Assembly: GCA_947475465.1 (NCBI GenBank)
Contig: CANJLK010000017.1
Span: forward strand, 1-60,948
DNA: 60,948 bases
Origin: Caulobacteraceae bacterium
Lineage (GTDB): Bacteria > Pseudomonadota > Alphaproteobacteria > Caulobacterales > Caulobacteraceae
Direction of reading: 5' to 3'
In this document: piece after piece, positions 1-9,413 of the stretch
Numbering within the stretch: position 1 is the first letter of the stretch
How the letters are laid out: every line of letters begins with the position of its first letter
The notes under the pieces: model-generated
What the model was told of the DNA's origin: nothing
Databases searched by the model: none
What the model saw: only the letters and a program-made list of their open reading frames with translations
Made by a program: the position numbers and the translations under genes

Positions 1-1275
<1,275 letters not shown>

Positions 1276-1298
1276 TCGCAAGACGGCAAGGTAGATAA

Positions 1299-1366
1299 CC
1301 ACGGAAAACACGGAATGCAGGGAATCCAAGAGGCCCGCCTTCCGTGTATGTCCGTGTTTTCCGTGG
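1299..1366. repeat. Intergenic inverted repeat (CCACGGAAAACACGGA arms)
   Basis: The 16-base arm CCACGGAAAACACGGA at 1299-1314 is matched by its exact reverse complement at 1351-1366, leaving a 36-base centre that contains a further TCCGTGT-like half copy at 1341-1347. The AT-richer arms differ in composition from the flanking genes. It lies just after thiC and could fold as a long hairpin in the thiC transcript. Similar CACGGAA repeats occur between genes in many bacteria, so a dispersed repeat is more likely than a dedicated regulator. Confidence 0.75.
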
Positions 1367-1413
1367 TCCAATAGCTGGCTGGCCGCTGCGCGGCGTTGGG
1401 CCGGTGGAGCCAG

Positions 1414-2163
1414 ATGTCCGACCGTCCCACCCTCGCCCCCAATGCCGCCATCGTCGGCCGCGACCTCTCGGGCGAAGACTTCGCCGAGCGGGACCTGTCA
1501 GGGGCCGCCTTCACCGACTGCGTCTTCATCGACTTGATCGTGAGCGCCACGATTTTCGAGGGAGCCCGGTTCATCGACTGCAAGTTCACCCGTTGCCGCT
1601 TCACCCACGCCGACCTGCGCGACGCCACTTTCATCCGCTGCAACTTCGCCGATCCGGACAGCCACTCCGGAGTCCAGATCGCCTTCAGCCAGCTCGATCA
1701 GGCCCGGTTCGAGGCCTGCGACCTATCCTTCGCCGACATCGAGCGCTCAAGCCTGTGGTCTGTCACTTTCAAGGAGACGAACCTGCGCGGCGCGCGCTTC
1801 CACCGCGCGGACTTCACGCGCGTACTCAGCAGCAAGACCCAGCACACCGCGGCCGCCTTCCTGCGTTGCAACCTTGAACTCGTCGATCTTGCGGATGCGA
1901 TCCTGCGCACCTGCGACCTCTCCGGCTCGTCCCTGCGGGAAGCCGACCTGACCGACGCCGATCTTACCGCGGCCGACCTCTCCGGATGCAACCTCGTCCA
2001 GGCGCTCACCGATGGTGCGAAACTCGGGAACGCCGACCTGCGCGGCGCGAACCTGGAGGGCCTGGACCTCGCGACGCTGGGATCCCGCGACGGAATGAAG
2101 ATCACGCTCGCCCAGCAGCAGGACCTTCTCACGGCCATGGGTCTCGACGTCCATGCGCAATGA
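1414..2163 (+). CDS. Pentapeptide-repeat protein
   Basis: A 249-residue protein built largely of A(D/N)LXX-type pentapeptide repeats, clearest in the C-terminal half (for example LREADLTDADLTAADLSG, then NADLRGANLEG), with more Cys- and Phe-rich repeats (FIDCKFTRCRF) in the N-terminal half. Such repeats form a right-handed quadrilateral beta-helix. Functions in the family range from gyrase protection to unknown, so none is assigned. The ATG at 1414 is preferred over a TTG at 1396 because GGTGGAG lies just upstream. The stop is 12 bases from the end of the convergent MFS gene. Confidence 0.88.
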   Translation: MSDRPTLAPNAAIVGRDLSGEDFAERDLSGAAFTDCVFIDLIVSATIFEGARFIDCKFTRCRFTHADLRDATFIRCNFADPDSHSGVQIAFSQLDQARFEACDLSFADIERSSLWSVTFKETNLRGARFHRADFTRVLSSKTQHTAAAFLRCNLELVDLADAILRTCDLSGSSLREADLTDADLTAADLSGCNLVQALTDGAKLGNADLRGANLEGLDLATLGSRDGMKITLAQQQDLLTAMGLDVHAQ

Positions 2164-2175
2164 GCGCGATGAACG

Positions 2176-3450
2176 TCAGTCCACCCAATCACGCCCGATC
2201 CGGCGGGCGGCCAGGCCGAGCAGGGCCGCCGCCGCGGCATAGAATCCCAGGCCGAAGATGATCGCCATCTTCAGGCTGTCGCTCCCGTACTGCGGGCGGA
2301 GGGCGTCGGAGACCGCGCCGAAGAAGACCGAGCCGCCGCCCAGGCCCACCAGGCTGTTGACGAACAGGAAGCACGCCGAGGCGCTGGTGCGCTGGGCGGC
2401 CGGGACGAGATGCTGCACGGCGGTGATCACCGGTCCCAGCCAGAACAGGCTGAGCGCCTGGGGCAGCAGGAAGAGGACGAAGGCCGCGGCGAGGGAATGG
2501 GTGGTGAGCGCCGCCAGGAAGAGGGGCCCGGCCGCCAGAAAGGCCAGGGCCGGAGCCAGGACATAGACGCTTCTTCGGCCCTGACCGAAGCGGTCGGCCA
2601 CCGCCCCGCCGGCCCAGACGCCCAGCACGCCGCCCGTCAGCACGATGGCGCCGTAGTAGAGCGCCGTGTCGTGGGTGCTCAGACCCAGAGTCCGGCCGAA
2701 ATAGGAAGGCAGCCAGAAGGCCGTGCCATAGGCGAAGGTCGACGACAGGGCCGCGCCGGTGGAGATGAGCCAGAAGCTCGGCTTGCGCACCAGGGTCAGG
2801 AAGGTCCGGGTGAATCCAGGGACCTTGGCCGCCGGGTCCAGGCGGGCGCGGGGCGGCTCCTTGACCGTCAGTCTCAGCACCGGAACCAGCAACAGGCCGG
2901 CGAGACCCACGGCGAAGAAGGCGAAGCGCCAGTTGACGGCGCTGGCCACCAGTCCGCCAAACAGCACCCCCAGAGCGCTGCCGATCGGGATGCCGAAAGA
3001 ATAGGCCGCAAGCGCGCGGGCCCTGGCCTTAGGCGGGAAGTATTCCGAGACCAGGGAATAGGCCGGCGCGACGCCGCCCGCCTCGCCGGCGCCCACGCCC
3101 ATCCGGGCCAGGAACAGGGCCGGGTAGCCCGTGGCCAGGCCGCAGACCGCCGTGAAGCCGCTCCAGACCGCCAAGGCGATGGTCATCACCCCGCTTCGGC
3201 TCCAGCGGTCGGCCAGCCAGGCGATCGGCAGGCCGAAGCCGGTGTAGAACAGCGCGAAGGCCAGCCCGCCCAGCATGCCGAGCTGCAGGTCGGAGAGGTG
3301 GAGCTCGGCCTTGATCGCCGGCGCCAGCACGCCCAGAATCTGCCGGTCGATGAAGTTGAAGGTGTAGATCACCACCAGCACCGCCAGAACGTAGAGCCGG
3401 TAACCCCACCCCACACGCTCCGACCACGGAGTATCGGCCGCGTCAGTCAT
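2176..3450 (-). CDS. MFS transporter (Spinster-like)
   Basis: A 424-residue integral membrane protein with about 12 hydrophobic segments. The first helix region contains YTFNFIDRQILGVLAP and the loop between helices 2 and 3 carries WLADRWSR, the MFS motif G-x3-D-R-x2-R in variant form. This pattern is common in the Spinster-like MFS branch of sphingomonads and Caulobacterales that accompany TonB receptors. Substrate cannot be read from sequence. It lies downstream of the TonB receptor on the same strand, 55 bases apart with a hairpin between them, so it may be co-transcribed or partly attenuated. Proposed role is moving the receptor's ligand across the inner membrane. Confidence 0.9.
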   Translation of the reverse strand: MTDAADTPWSERVGWGYRLYVLAVLVVIYTFNFIDRQILGVLAPAIKAELHLSDLQLGMLGGLAFALFYTGFGLPIAWLADRWSRSGVMTIALAVWSGFTAVCGLATGYPALFLARMGVGAGEAGGVAPAYSLVSEYFPPKARARALAAYSFGIPIGSALGVLFGGLVASAVNWRFAFFAVGLAGLLLVPVLRLTVKEPPRARLDPAAKVPGFTRTFLTLVRKPSFWLISTGAALSSTFAYGTAFWLPSYFGRTLGLSTHDTALYYGAIVLTGGVLGVWAGGAVADRFGQGRRSVYVLAPALAFLAAGPLFLAALTTHSLAAAFVLFLLPQALSLFWLGPVITAVQHLVPAAQRTSASACFLFVNSLVGLGGGSVFFGAVSDALRPQYGSDSLKMAIIFGLGFYAAAAALLGLAARRIGRDWVD

Positions 3451-3471
3451 CGTCGCGCTCCCGGGCGAGAT

Positions 3472-3498
3472 GGCGGGCGGCCTTCGAGGCCGCCCGCC
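3472..3498 (-). terminator. Hairpin between receptor and MFS gene
   Basis: GGCGGGCGGCCT (3472-3483) and AGGCCGCCCGCC (3487-3498) form a perfect 12-bp stem with a 3-base loop, starting 8 bases after the receptor stop codon. No U-run follows on the minus strand. It could be a terminator or attenuator, or a 3'-end stabilising structure, reducing read-through into the MFS gene. Confidence 0.6.
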
Positions 3499-3505
3499 CG
3501 CTGGA

Positions 3506-5746
3506 TCAGTAGAATTTGCCGGATACCGAGACTGTCACCGTCCGTGGCGCGCCGTAGAAGGCGTCGATGGAGTTGGCGAAGGTGGCGCCCGGGAAGCTGT
3601 AGCCGCCGATCTTGTAGCGTTCGTCGCCGAGGTTCTTGCCGTGCAGGCCAACCTGGTAGCGGTCGCCCGGCGAGGTCCAGACGATGTCCAGGTCGTAGAG
3701 GGTGTAGGACGGCTGGTCGATCAGCGGCGCGGCGGTTTCGAACTGCTGGGTGAAGCTGCGGTAGGACAGCGCCGGCGTGACGGCGATCCGTCCACGGTCT
3801 TCGAAGTCGTGACTGTAGGTGGCGGAAAGCGAGGCCGTCCACTTGGGCGTGTTCTGCAGCTTGCGCTGGCTGGAGACGTCGACGATACCGGTGCCGGGAA
3901 TGAAGGCCAGGTACTTGTCGAACTTGGTGTCGATATAGCTGGCCGTCGCATTGACCGTAAAGTCCGGGACGATCCGCCATGATCCTTGCGCCTCGGCGCC
4001 GCGCAGGGTGCTGGACCCGACATTGTCGACCACGCTGGCGATCGCCGTGCCGGTTACGTTCGGATACTGGGTCGTGATCTGCTGGTCGTGGTAGGCGCTG
4101 TTGAAGATGGCGGTGGCGAAGTTGAGCGTGTGATCGAGCACACTGCCCTTCAGGCCCACTTCGTAGGTCGTCACGGTTTCGGGCGCGTAGCCCTTCACGG
4201 TCGCGGGGTAAGCCAGCGCATCGCCGCGCATGTCGAACCCGCCGGATTTGAAGCCCTGGCCGTAGGAGGCGTAGGCCGTGAAATCCGGGGTGATCTTGTA
4301 GCTGGCGCTGACACGGGGCGTGAATTTCCGGAAGCTGCGCGAGTTCGTATAGTTGGTGTTCGGGTTGCCCAGCTTGATGGCCGCGGCATTGCCGAAGGCC
4401 GGGCTGCGGCTGCCCAGGTATTGCTGGCGCACCACCTGGCCGGTCTTGTCGTCGTCGGTGTAGCGGCCGCCAACTGACAGCTGGAACTGGTCGGTGACGT
4501 CGTAACTGGCGTCGGCGTAGATCGAGCTGCTCTTGGTCTGGACGTAGCCGCCGTCGAAGATCGTGAAGCCGGTTGTCGGCGAGCCGTTCAGAAGCACCGT
4601 GTCGAAGGCGCCGGAGGCGGTGGCGTCCATGTAGAAGACGCCCGCCACTCCATGCAGCTTGTCGACGTTGAACAGCATCTGCAGTTCCTGGGTGAACTGG
4701 TGGTCGCGGTACTTGGCCGGGATATCCAGGAACGGCTGCGGGGTCTCATCGAAGTCGATCTGACCGTTGGTGTAGCCTGAGCGGAAGGCGGTGATCGACT
4801 TGAAGGTGAAGGCCGGGCTCATCTCCCACTGACCGAGCAGCGAGCCGCCTTCGGCCACCACCTTGTTCTTGTCGCCGGCGCCGGCGAGCGTGTCATAGAC
4901 ATTCGGCAGGACGCCGTAGGTAACCCCCGAGGTGGTGGTGTAGGTCGCTTCGCGGTGACCATGCTTGGCGTTTGAATCATCCTGCACCCGGTCCAGCGAG
5001 AGGCGGAAGAACAGGTCGGCCCGGGGTGTCCATTCGGCGCTGCCGCGCAGGGCGAGCACGTCCTTGTTGTAGTGGTCGTTGTGCGTGTTGAGGTTCGTGC
5101 CATAGCCGTCGTGGTCGTATTTCGCTACGGCGCCGGAAATCCCGAAGGTGGAGCCGATCGGCAGCTTGAAGGCGGCGATCTCGTCGTGCTCTCCGTACGA
5201 GCCGAACTGGCCCTTGAGGTCGAGTTCCGGGCGGTCGCCAATACGGGCGGTGACATACTTGATCGCGCCGCCGATGGTGTTGCGGCCGTAAAGCGTGCCC
5301 TGCGGCCCGCGCAGCACCTCGATCCGCTGGACGTCGAACACATCCAGGACCGCAGCCTGCGGGCGGGCGATATAGACGTCGTCGAGGTAAAGCCCGACGC
5401 CGGGGTCGAAGCCCCACAATGGATCCTGCTGGCCGACGCCGCGGATGAAGGCGATGAGGGTGGAGTTGGAGCCACGCGCCGCCTGGACGGTCAGGGAAGG
5501 CGTGGTCTTCTGCAGGTCGGTGATGTCGCGCACGCCGGTGCGCTCCATGGCGGCGGCCGTATAGGCGCTGACCGCGATCGGCACGTCCTTGAGGGTTTCT
5601 TCCCGGCGACGGGCGGTGACCACCAATTCCTCGACGCTGGCGGCCTGCTGCTGGGCGGGCACGGTAGTCTGGGCCAGGACGGCGGCTGGCGACAGTGAGG
5701 CGGCGCAGGCGCCGACGAACAACAGGGTCTTCAGATTCAGGCTCAT
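3506..5746 (-). CDS. TonB-dependent outer-membrane receptor
   Basis: A 746-residue outer-membrane active transporter. Residues 1 to about 25 form a signal peptide (ends AAVLAQ). A TonB-box-like region with VEELVVTARRREE follows. The plug domain (about 35-160) shows FIRGVGQQDP and RIEVLRGPQGTLYGRNTIGG. The rest is a beta-barrel ending in VSGKFY, with the aromatic C-terminal residue expected for BAM insertion. Start at 5746 rather than 5833 because GGGAGGA precedes it and the signal peptide begins there. Ligand unknown. The promoter carries a strong inverted repeat (5851-5887), a tetR gene lies upstream and an MFS gene downstream, so it is probably a regulated substrate-specific import unit. 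Confidence 0.94.
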   Translation of the reverse strand: MSLNLKTLLFVGACAASLSPAAVLAQTTVPAQQQAASVEELVVTARRREETLKDVPIAVSAYTAAAMERTGVRDITDLQKTTPSLTVQAARGSNSTLIAFIRGVGQQDPLWGFDPGVGLYLDDVYIARPQAAVLDVFDVQRIEVLRGPQGTLYGRNTIGGAIKYVTARIGDRPELDLKGQFGSYGEHDEIAAFKLPIGSTFGISGAVAKYDHDGYGTNLNTHNDHYNKDVLALRGSAEWTPRADLFFRLSLDRVQDDSNAKHGHREATYTTTSGVTYGVLPNVYDTLAGAGDKNKVVAEGGSLLGQWEMSPAFTFKSITAFRSGYTNGQIDFDETPQPFLDIPAKYRDHQFTQELQMLFNVDKLHGVAGVFYMDATASGAFDTVLLNGSPTTGFTIFDGGYVQTKSSSIYADASYDVTDQFQLSVGGRYTDDDKTGQVVRQQYLGSRSPAFGNAAAIKLGNPNTNYTNSRSFRKFTPRVSASYKITPDFTAYASYGQGFKSGGFDMRGDALAYPATVKGYAPETVTTYEVGLKGSVLDHTLNFATAIFNSAYHDQQITTQYPNVTGTAIASVVDNVGSSTLRGAEAQGSWRIVPDFTVNATASYIDTKFDKYLAFIPGTGIVDVSSQRKLQNTPKWTASLSATYSHDFEDRGRIAVTPALSYRSFTQQFETAAPLIDQPSYTLYDLDIVWTSPGDRYQVGLHGKNLGDERYKIGGYSFPGATFANSIDAFYGAPRTVTVSVSGKFY

Positions 5747-5850
5747 GGTTTCCTCCCGATGCACGGGCGACGTCGGCGCCGTCCGCCTCCGCGCGGTGGC
5801 GGATTTGCCCGGACTTAAGGGCGGGAGCCTCACCGGAGGGAAGGCCTTTT

Positions 5851-5887
5851 TTCATCATCGGCTGAAATTACATCAGCGGATGATGAA
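5851..5887. promoter_or_regulatory. Probable TetR operator (15-bp inverted repeat)
   Basis: TTCATCATCGGCTGA (5851-5865) and TCAGCGGATGATGAA (5873-5887) are inverted copies with one mismatch around a 7-base AT-rich centre. The site is about 105-140 bases upstream of the receptor start and about 50 bases past the end of the tetR gene. Size and symmetry suit a TetR-family dimer pair. Binding by the adjacent TetR protein is inference from location. Confidence 0.65.
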
Positions 5888-5938
5888 TTTTACGCCGAGG
5901 CTTGCATCGGCGCCACAGAATCCCGATTTTTCAGGGGT

Positions 5939-6682
5939 TTACGTCGCGGAAAGCGACGTAACGGAAGGCTGGCTTTCCACGAGCGCGCAGAATCCTGCCG
6001 CGCAATAACCGGTGAGCCGGTGGCGAATCGCCTCCAGGTCGCTTGACCGGCAGGCGCCCTCGGACAGCAGGTCGATGCGCCCCGTTTCGGACACGCACAG
6101 CATCATGGCGCCCGTCAGGAATTGATAGCCCCAGTATAGCTCCTGTTCGCGCGCCTGCGGCATGGCCAGCCCCAGGACGTCGATCAGCCGGTGCACGACG
6201 GGATCGAAGAAGCGGGTCATGGTCACGCCGCCCCAGGCCGGGGTGTTGTTCACCTGGGCGACCAGGGCGAAGTAGCTCTTCCAGCCAGGTCCGCCGGTCA
6301 GCGAGATGTCGATCATGGGATCGATGAACGCCGCGATCGCGCCCATGGGTGTCAGCGCGCCCGCGTTGTCGCGCTCATAGGCGTCGAGGGAGGCCAGCCG
6401 CGCGGCGTTGAGGATTTCGGCCCGCCGGGCGAACACGGCGTCGAACAGTCCCCGCTTGGTGCCGAAGTAGTAGTGGACCAGAGCCACATCGACGCCAGCC
6501 TCAACCGCAACCTGGCGGGTCGTGACGCCGTGGAAGCCGTGCTGGGCGAACAGGTGCTCGGCCCCGTCGAGGATGATTTCCTTGTAGTTGACCTTGTCGT
6601 CGGAACGCGACGGCCGCCCCCGCCCAGCGATCTTGCGAGATGCGGGGGGCTTCCTCGCCCGGGTCTCAGCACTTGCGTCCAT
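5939..6682 (-). CDS. TetR-family transcriptional regulator
   Basis: A 247-residue one-component regulator. After a basic, low-complexity N-terminal tail, residues about 31-80 form the TetR helix-turn-helix: AEHLFAQHGFHGVTTRQVAVEAGVDVALVHYYFGTKRGLF, written here only to about 40 residues of the domain in separate motifs would be: AEHLFAQHGF, TTRQVAVEAGV, VHYYFGTKRGLF. The C-terminal half is the helical ligand-binding and dimerisation part, family unresolved. It is upstream of and parallel to the TonB receptor gene, with the inverted repeat at 5851-5887 between them, so repression of the receptor relieved by an imported ligand is the simplest model. The ATG at 6682 has no strong ribosome site. 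Confidence 0.9.
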   Translation of the reverse strand: MDASAETRARKPPASRKIAGRGRPSRSDDKVNYKEIILDGAEHLFAQHGFHGVTTRQVAVEAGVDVALVHYYFGTKRGLFDAVFARRAEILNAARLASLDAYERDNAGALTPMGAIAAFIDPMIDISLTGGPGWKSYFALVAQVNNTPAWGGVTMTRFFDPVVHRLIDVLGLAMPQAREQELYWGYQFLTGAMMLCVSETGRIDLLSEGACRSSDLEAIRHRLTGYCAAGFCALVESQPSVTSLSAT

Positions 6683-6751
6683 GGGCGCGCAAGCTGACCC
6701 AAGTGCCGCGATCTTCCAAGTCCTTCCCCGCAGGGCAGCGGTTTCGGGCGA

Positions 6752-6955
6752 TCAGTCCCGCTGCTGGACCTTGCCGCCGACGGGCGCCCAGACCCGCACG
6801 GCGACCGCCACGGTGACCGAGCCCAGGACAGCCACGGCCGCGCCGGCCCACTGCACAGGCGTCATGCCCAGCGAAGCATAGTGACCGGCCAGCCCGCTGC
6901 AGCCGAACACCAGCCCGGCCGAGGCGTAGTCGGCGATTTCCCTGGCGGTGATCAT
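6752..6955 (-). CDS. Small membrane protein, unknown function
   Basis: A 67-residue protein with two hydrophobic stretches (around AGLVFGCSGLAGHYASLG and WAGAAVAVLGSVTVAVAV) and short polar ends; probably an inner-membrane hairpin. GAGGGAAC lies upstream of the ATG. Codon use resembles neighbouring genes, which supports it being real. I do not recognise a family. It stands alone between tetR and the divergent SDR gene. Confidence 0.6.
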   Translation of the reverse strand: MITAREIADYASAGLVFGCSGLAGHYASLGMTPVQWAGAAVAVLGSVTVAVAVRVWAPVGGKVQQRD

Positions 6956-7159
6956 GGTGGTCCGGTTCCCTCAATGACAAATTCGAACGGCTCGATCTGT
7001 CACGGAGGAGGTTAGCGAAACCCTGCGCGATGCTGCGATGCGGCATTGGGGCGCAGCGGTCTGAGGAAGGACCCATCACCGCACCTCGACGGCCAGCCGC
7101 GGAGTAGACGTCCCGCCCGCGCCCGCCTATCTGGCGATCCCCACCCGGAGGAGAGCGGC

Positions 7160-8020
7160 ATGACCATTCCATCGACCATTCCGGCCATCCGTCCAGGCGC
7201 AACGGCTGTGATCACCGGCGCGGCCAGCGGCATCGGACTGGCCGCGGCCTGCGCCTTCGCCCGGTCTGGTCTCAAGGTGGTCCTCTCCGATCTGCCGGGC
7301 GAGGCGCTCGACGCCGCCCGCGCCAAGGTCGCGGCCCTGGCCTCGAGGCCGGAGGCGGTGATGGCGGTGGCCGCCGACGTCTCCGTCTACGCCGAGGTAG
7401 ATCATGTGCGGGGCGAGACCATCCGCGTTTTCGGCCCGCCCTCGGTCCTGATGAACAACGCCGGCGTCAGCCTCAATCCGGGCGGCGTGGCCCGCGAGCT
7501 CGGCATCTGGATCCGCCAGATCGACGTCAACTTCTGGGGGATCGCCCACGGCCTGCACGCCTTCCAGGCGGACATGGTGGAGGCCGGCGGCCCGGCCCTG
7601 ATCGTCAACACCGGCTCCAAGCAGGGCATCACCACCCCGCCCGGCAACGCCGCCTACAATGTCTCGAAGGCGGCGGTGAAGGTGCTGACCGAGCAACTGG
7701 CCCACGAACTGCGCAACATACCGGGATGTCAGGTCAGCGCCCATCTGCTGGTGCCGGGGGCCACCTACACCGGCATGAGCCGCCGTCAGCCCGAGAAGCC
7801 GGCGGGGTCGTGGACAGCTGAGCAGGTGGTGGATTTCATGTTCGAGCGGCTGGCGGCGGGGGATTTCTACATCCTGTGCCCCGACAACGACGTCGATCGC
7901 GCCACCGACAACAAGCGGATCGCCTGGGCCGCCCAGGACCTCACCCAGAACCGCCCGGCGCTGTCGCGCTGGCATCCGGAGTGGAAGGCCCGCTTCGACG
8001 CCTATATGGCGGCGGAATAG
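7160..8020 (+). CDS. SDR-family NAD(P)-dependent oxidoreductase
   Basis: A 286-residue classical short-chain dehydrogenase. The nucleotide-binding TGAASGIG lies near residues 15-22, the NNAGV motif follows in the middle, and the catalytic pair is in YNVSK, with an upstream NTGSKQG segment supplying the Ser. Substrate is not evident. The C-terminal extension is longer than the 250-residue family norm. Start at the ATG at 7160 because GGAGGAG is ideally spaced before it. Its 3' end overlaps the convergent acyltransferase gene by 19 bases. Confidence 0.93.
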   Translation: MTIPSTIPAIRPGATAVITGAASGIGLAAACAFARSGLKVVLSDLPGEALDAARAKVAALASRPEAVMAVAADVSVYAEVDHVRGETIRVFGPPSVLMNNAGVSLNPGGVARELGIWIRQIDVNFWGIAHGLHAFQADMVEAGGPALIVNTGSKQGITTPPGNAAYNVSKAAVKVLTEQLAHELRNIPGCQVSAHLLVPGATYTGMSRRQPEKPAGSWTAEQVVDFMFERLAAGDFYILCPDNDVDRATDNKRIAWAAQDLTQNRPALSRWHPEWKARFDAYMAAE

Positions 8021-9237
8021 TCCCGGCCTCCGGCGCGGCGCGGCGTGGGTTTCAGGCCCCAGAGCGGACGCATCCAGCCGATCCTGCGGACCCCTTCGTA
8101 GATCGCCAGGCTGCCGCCGAAGGTCACCGCCACAAGGCTCGCCACCTCCAGCGCAGCGGGCAGGCGGGCGGGCCTGATCAGCCAGACGGCGGCCACGAGC
8201 ACGGTCTGGTGGGCCAGGTAGCAGGGAAAGACAGCCTGGTTCAGATAGCTCAGCAGCGGCGTCGAGGCGCGACGCAGATGGCGGCTGCCGAACCCCAGGA
8301 TGGCGACCATCACGGCCCATTGGTCGATGGCGAAGACGGTGTTGCGCGGAATTTCATGGAAGGCGCCGCCGCCGGGATGCGCCGACTGCCACATGGCCAG
8401 GGGCAGAGCCAGACAGGCCACGGAAAATGCGGTCCATCGGTAGCGCTCCAGGCCCTGCCAGACTGCCTCGCGCCTGGCGAGGAGGAAGCCGAACAGGAAG
8501 GCTGCCAGCGACTGGGCATGGCCATACCAGTCGCCGATGAGCTGGTTGGTCAGGCCGAAGTAGTAGAAGAGCCAGCACCGGGCCACGATCAGCCAGACCG
8601 CCGGTATGACCAGCAGCCGCCAGCCGCCCAGGGATCGCTCGAGCCAGGCTTCCAGCGCCTGCGTCCAACCCGGCCGCAGCAGAAGCGGGATCGCCACCGA
8701 GGTGTAGGCGCAGATGTAGACCAGGAACCACAGATGGTTGACGGGCGTCCCGTCCCTCAGCCCCGCCAGGCTGAACTCCTGGCGCCACCAGCCGACCAGA
8801 CCGCCCGACCAGAACCCCTTGTCCATCGCCTCGATCCACGACTGGATCGGCACCAGAACAAGGATCCCGAAGATCAGGGACGGTCCCAGCCTGGCCAGCC
8901 GTCCGCACACGACCGCGCCGGCCGTCCTGCTGGCCGACATAAACCGAAGCGCCGCGCCAGACACCAGGAACAGCAGCGTCAGCCGCCAGGGTTGGGTGAC
9001 CAGGATCGCCTGGCGCATCAAGTCGAAGGTGTGGGTGGAGCGGATGTGCCAGTCGAAGGGGCTGTAGACCAGGCCCACGTGGTAGAGGATCAGCAGCCCA
9101 AAGGCGCTGACCCGAATCCAGTCCAGGTCGGCCCGCCGCCCAGGCTGTCGGACCGCCCCGTCGGCAAGGGCGCCGGCCTGGTCTTGGGCGGGAACGTCGC
9201 CGCGCGAGAGCCCGCGCGGCCAGGTCGACAGGCTCAT
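8002..9237 (-). CDS. Acyltransferase-3 / OpgC-like membrane protein
   Basis: A 411-residue protein with about 10 hydrophobic helices, starting after a polar N-terminus with DLDWIRVSAFGLLILYHVG, typical of acyltransferase-3 proteins that O-acylate sugars or glucans at the membrane (OpgC/MdoC relatives). The family's conserved His is within ILYHVG. The acceptor is unknown; surface or periplasmic glycan is likely. The ATG at 9237 with a GGAGGA site is preferred over the upstream codon at 9297. The 3' end overlaps the SDR gene by 19 bases. Confidence 0.88.
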   Translation of the reverse strand: MSLSTWPRGLSRGDVPAQDQAGALADGAVRQPGRRADLDWIRVSAFGLLILYHVGLVYSPFDWHIRSTHTFDLMRQAILVTQPWRLTLLFLVSGAALRFMSASRTAGAVVCGRLARLGPSLIFGILVLVPIQSWIEAMDKGFWSGGLVGWWRQEFSLAGLRDGTPVNHLWFLVYICAYTSVAIPLLLRPGWTQALEAWLERSLGGWRLLVIPAVWLIVARCWLFYYFGLTNQLIGDWYGHAQSLAAFLFGFLLARREAVWQGLERYRWTAFSVACLALPLAMWQSAHPGGGAFHEIPRNTVFAIDQWAVMVAILGFGSRHLRRASTPLLSYLNQAVFPCYLAHQTVLVAAVWLIRPARLPAALEVASLVAVTFGGSLAIYEGVRRIGWMRPLWGLKPTPRRAGGRDYSAAI

Positions 9238-9364
9238 GGGTCCTCCGGGCACGGGCGACACAGACCGCAAGCCGCGCCCGCGCGCAACCCGGAACACGCC
9301 CTTCCGACGCTAACGCAGCCGGTGGTCGAAAATGTGGCTCTTTCCAGATGCGGCTGGAGGTTGA

Positions 9365-9388
9365 GGCCGCCCCGTCGCATGGGCGGCC
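9365..9388 (-). terminator. Hairpin after the PEPxxWA gene
   Basis: GGCCGCCC (9365-9372) and GGGCGGCC (9381-9388) form a perfect 8-bp stem with an 8-base loop, 26 bases after the stop of the gene ending at 9414. There is no clear U-run. It probably ends that transcript before the acyltransferase gene. Confidence 0.55.
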
Positions 9389-9413
9389 CCTTGTCTTGGT
9401 CGGACAATCGGCC

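Noticed and set aside
2410..3753. Plus-strand 447-codon frame
   Set aside because: Antisense to the MFS transporter and TonB receptor; Gln/Arg/Gly-rich with no recognisable domain.
7029..7106. 25-codon mini-ORF after a strong GGAGGAGG
   Set aside because: Poor spacing and no conserved-looking content; probably chance.
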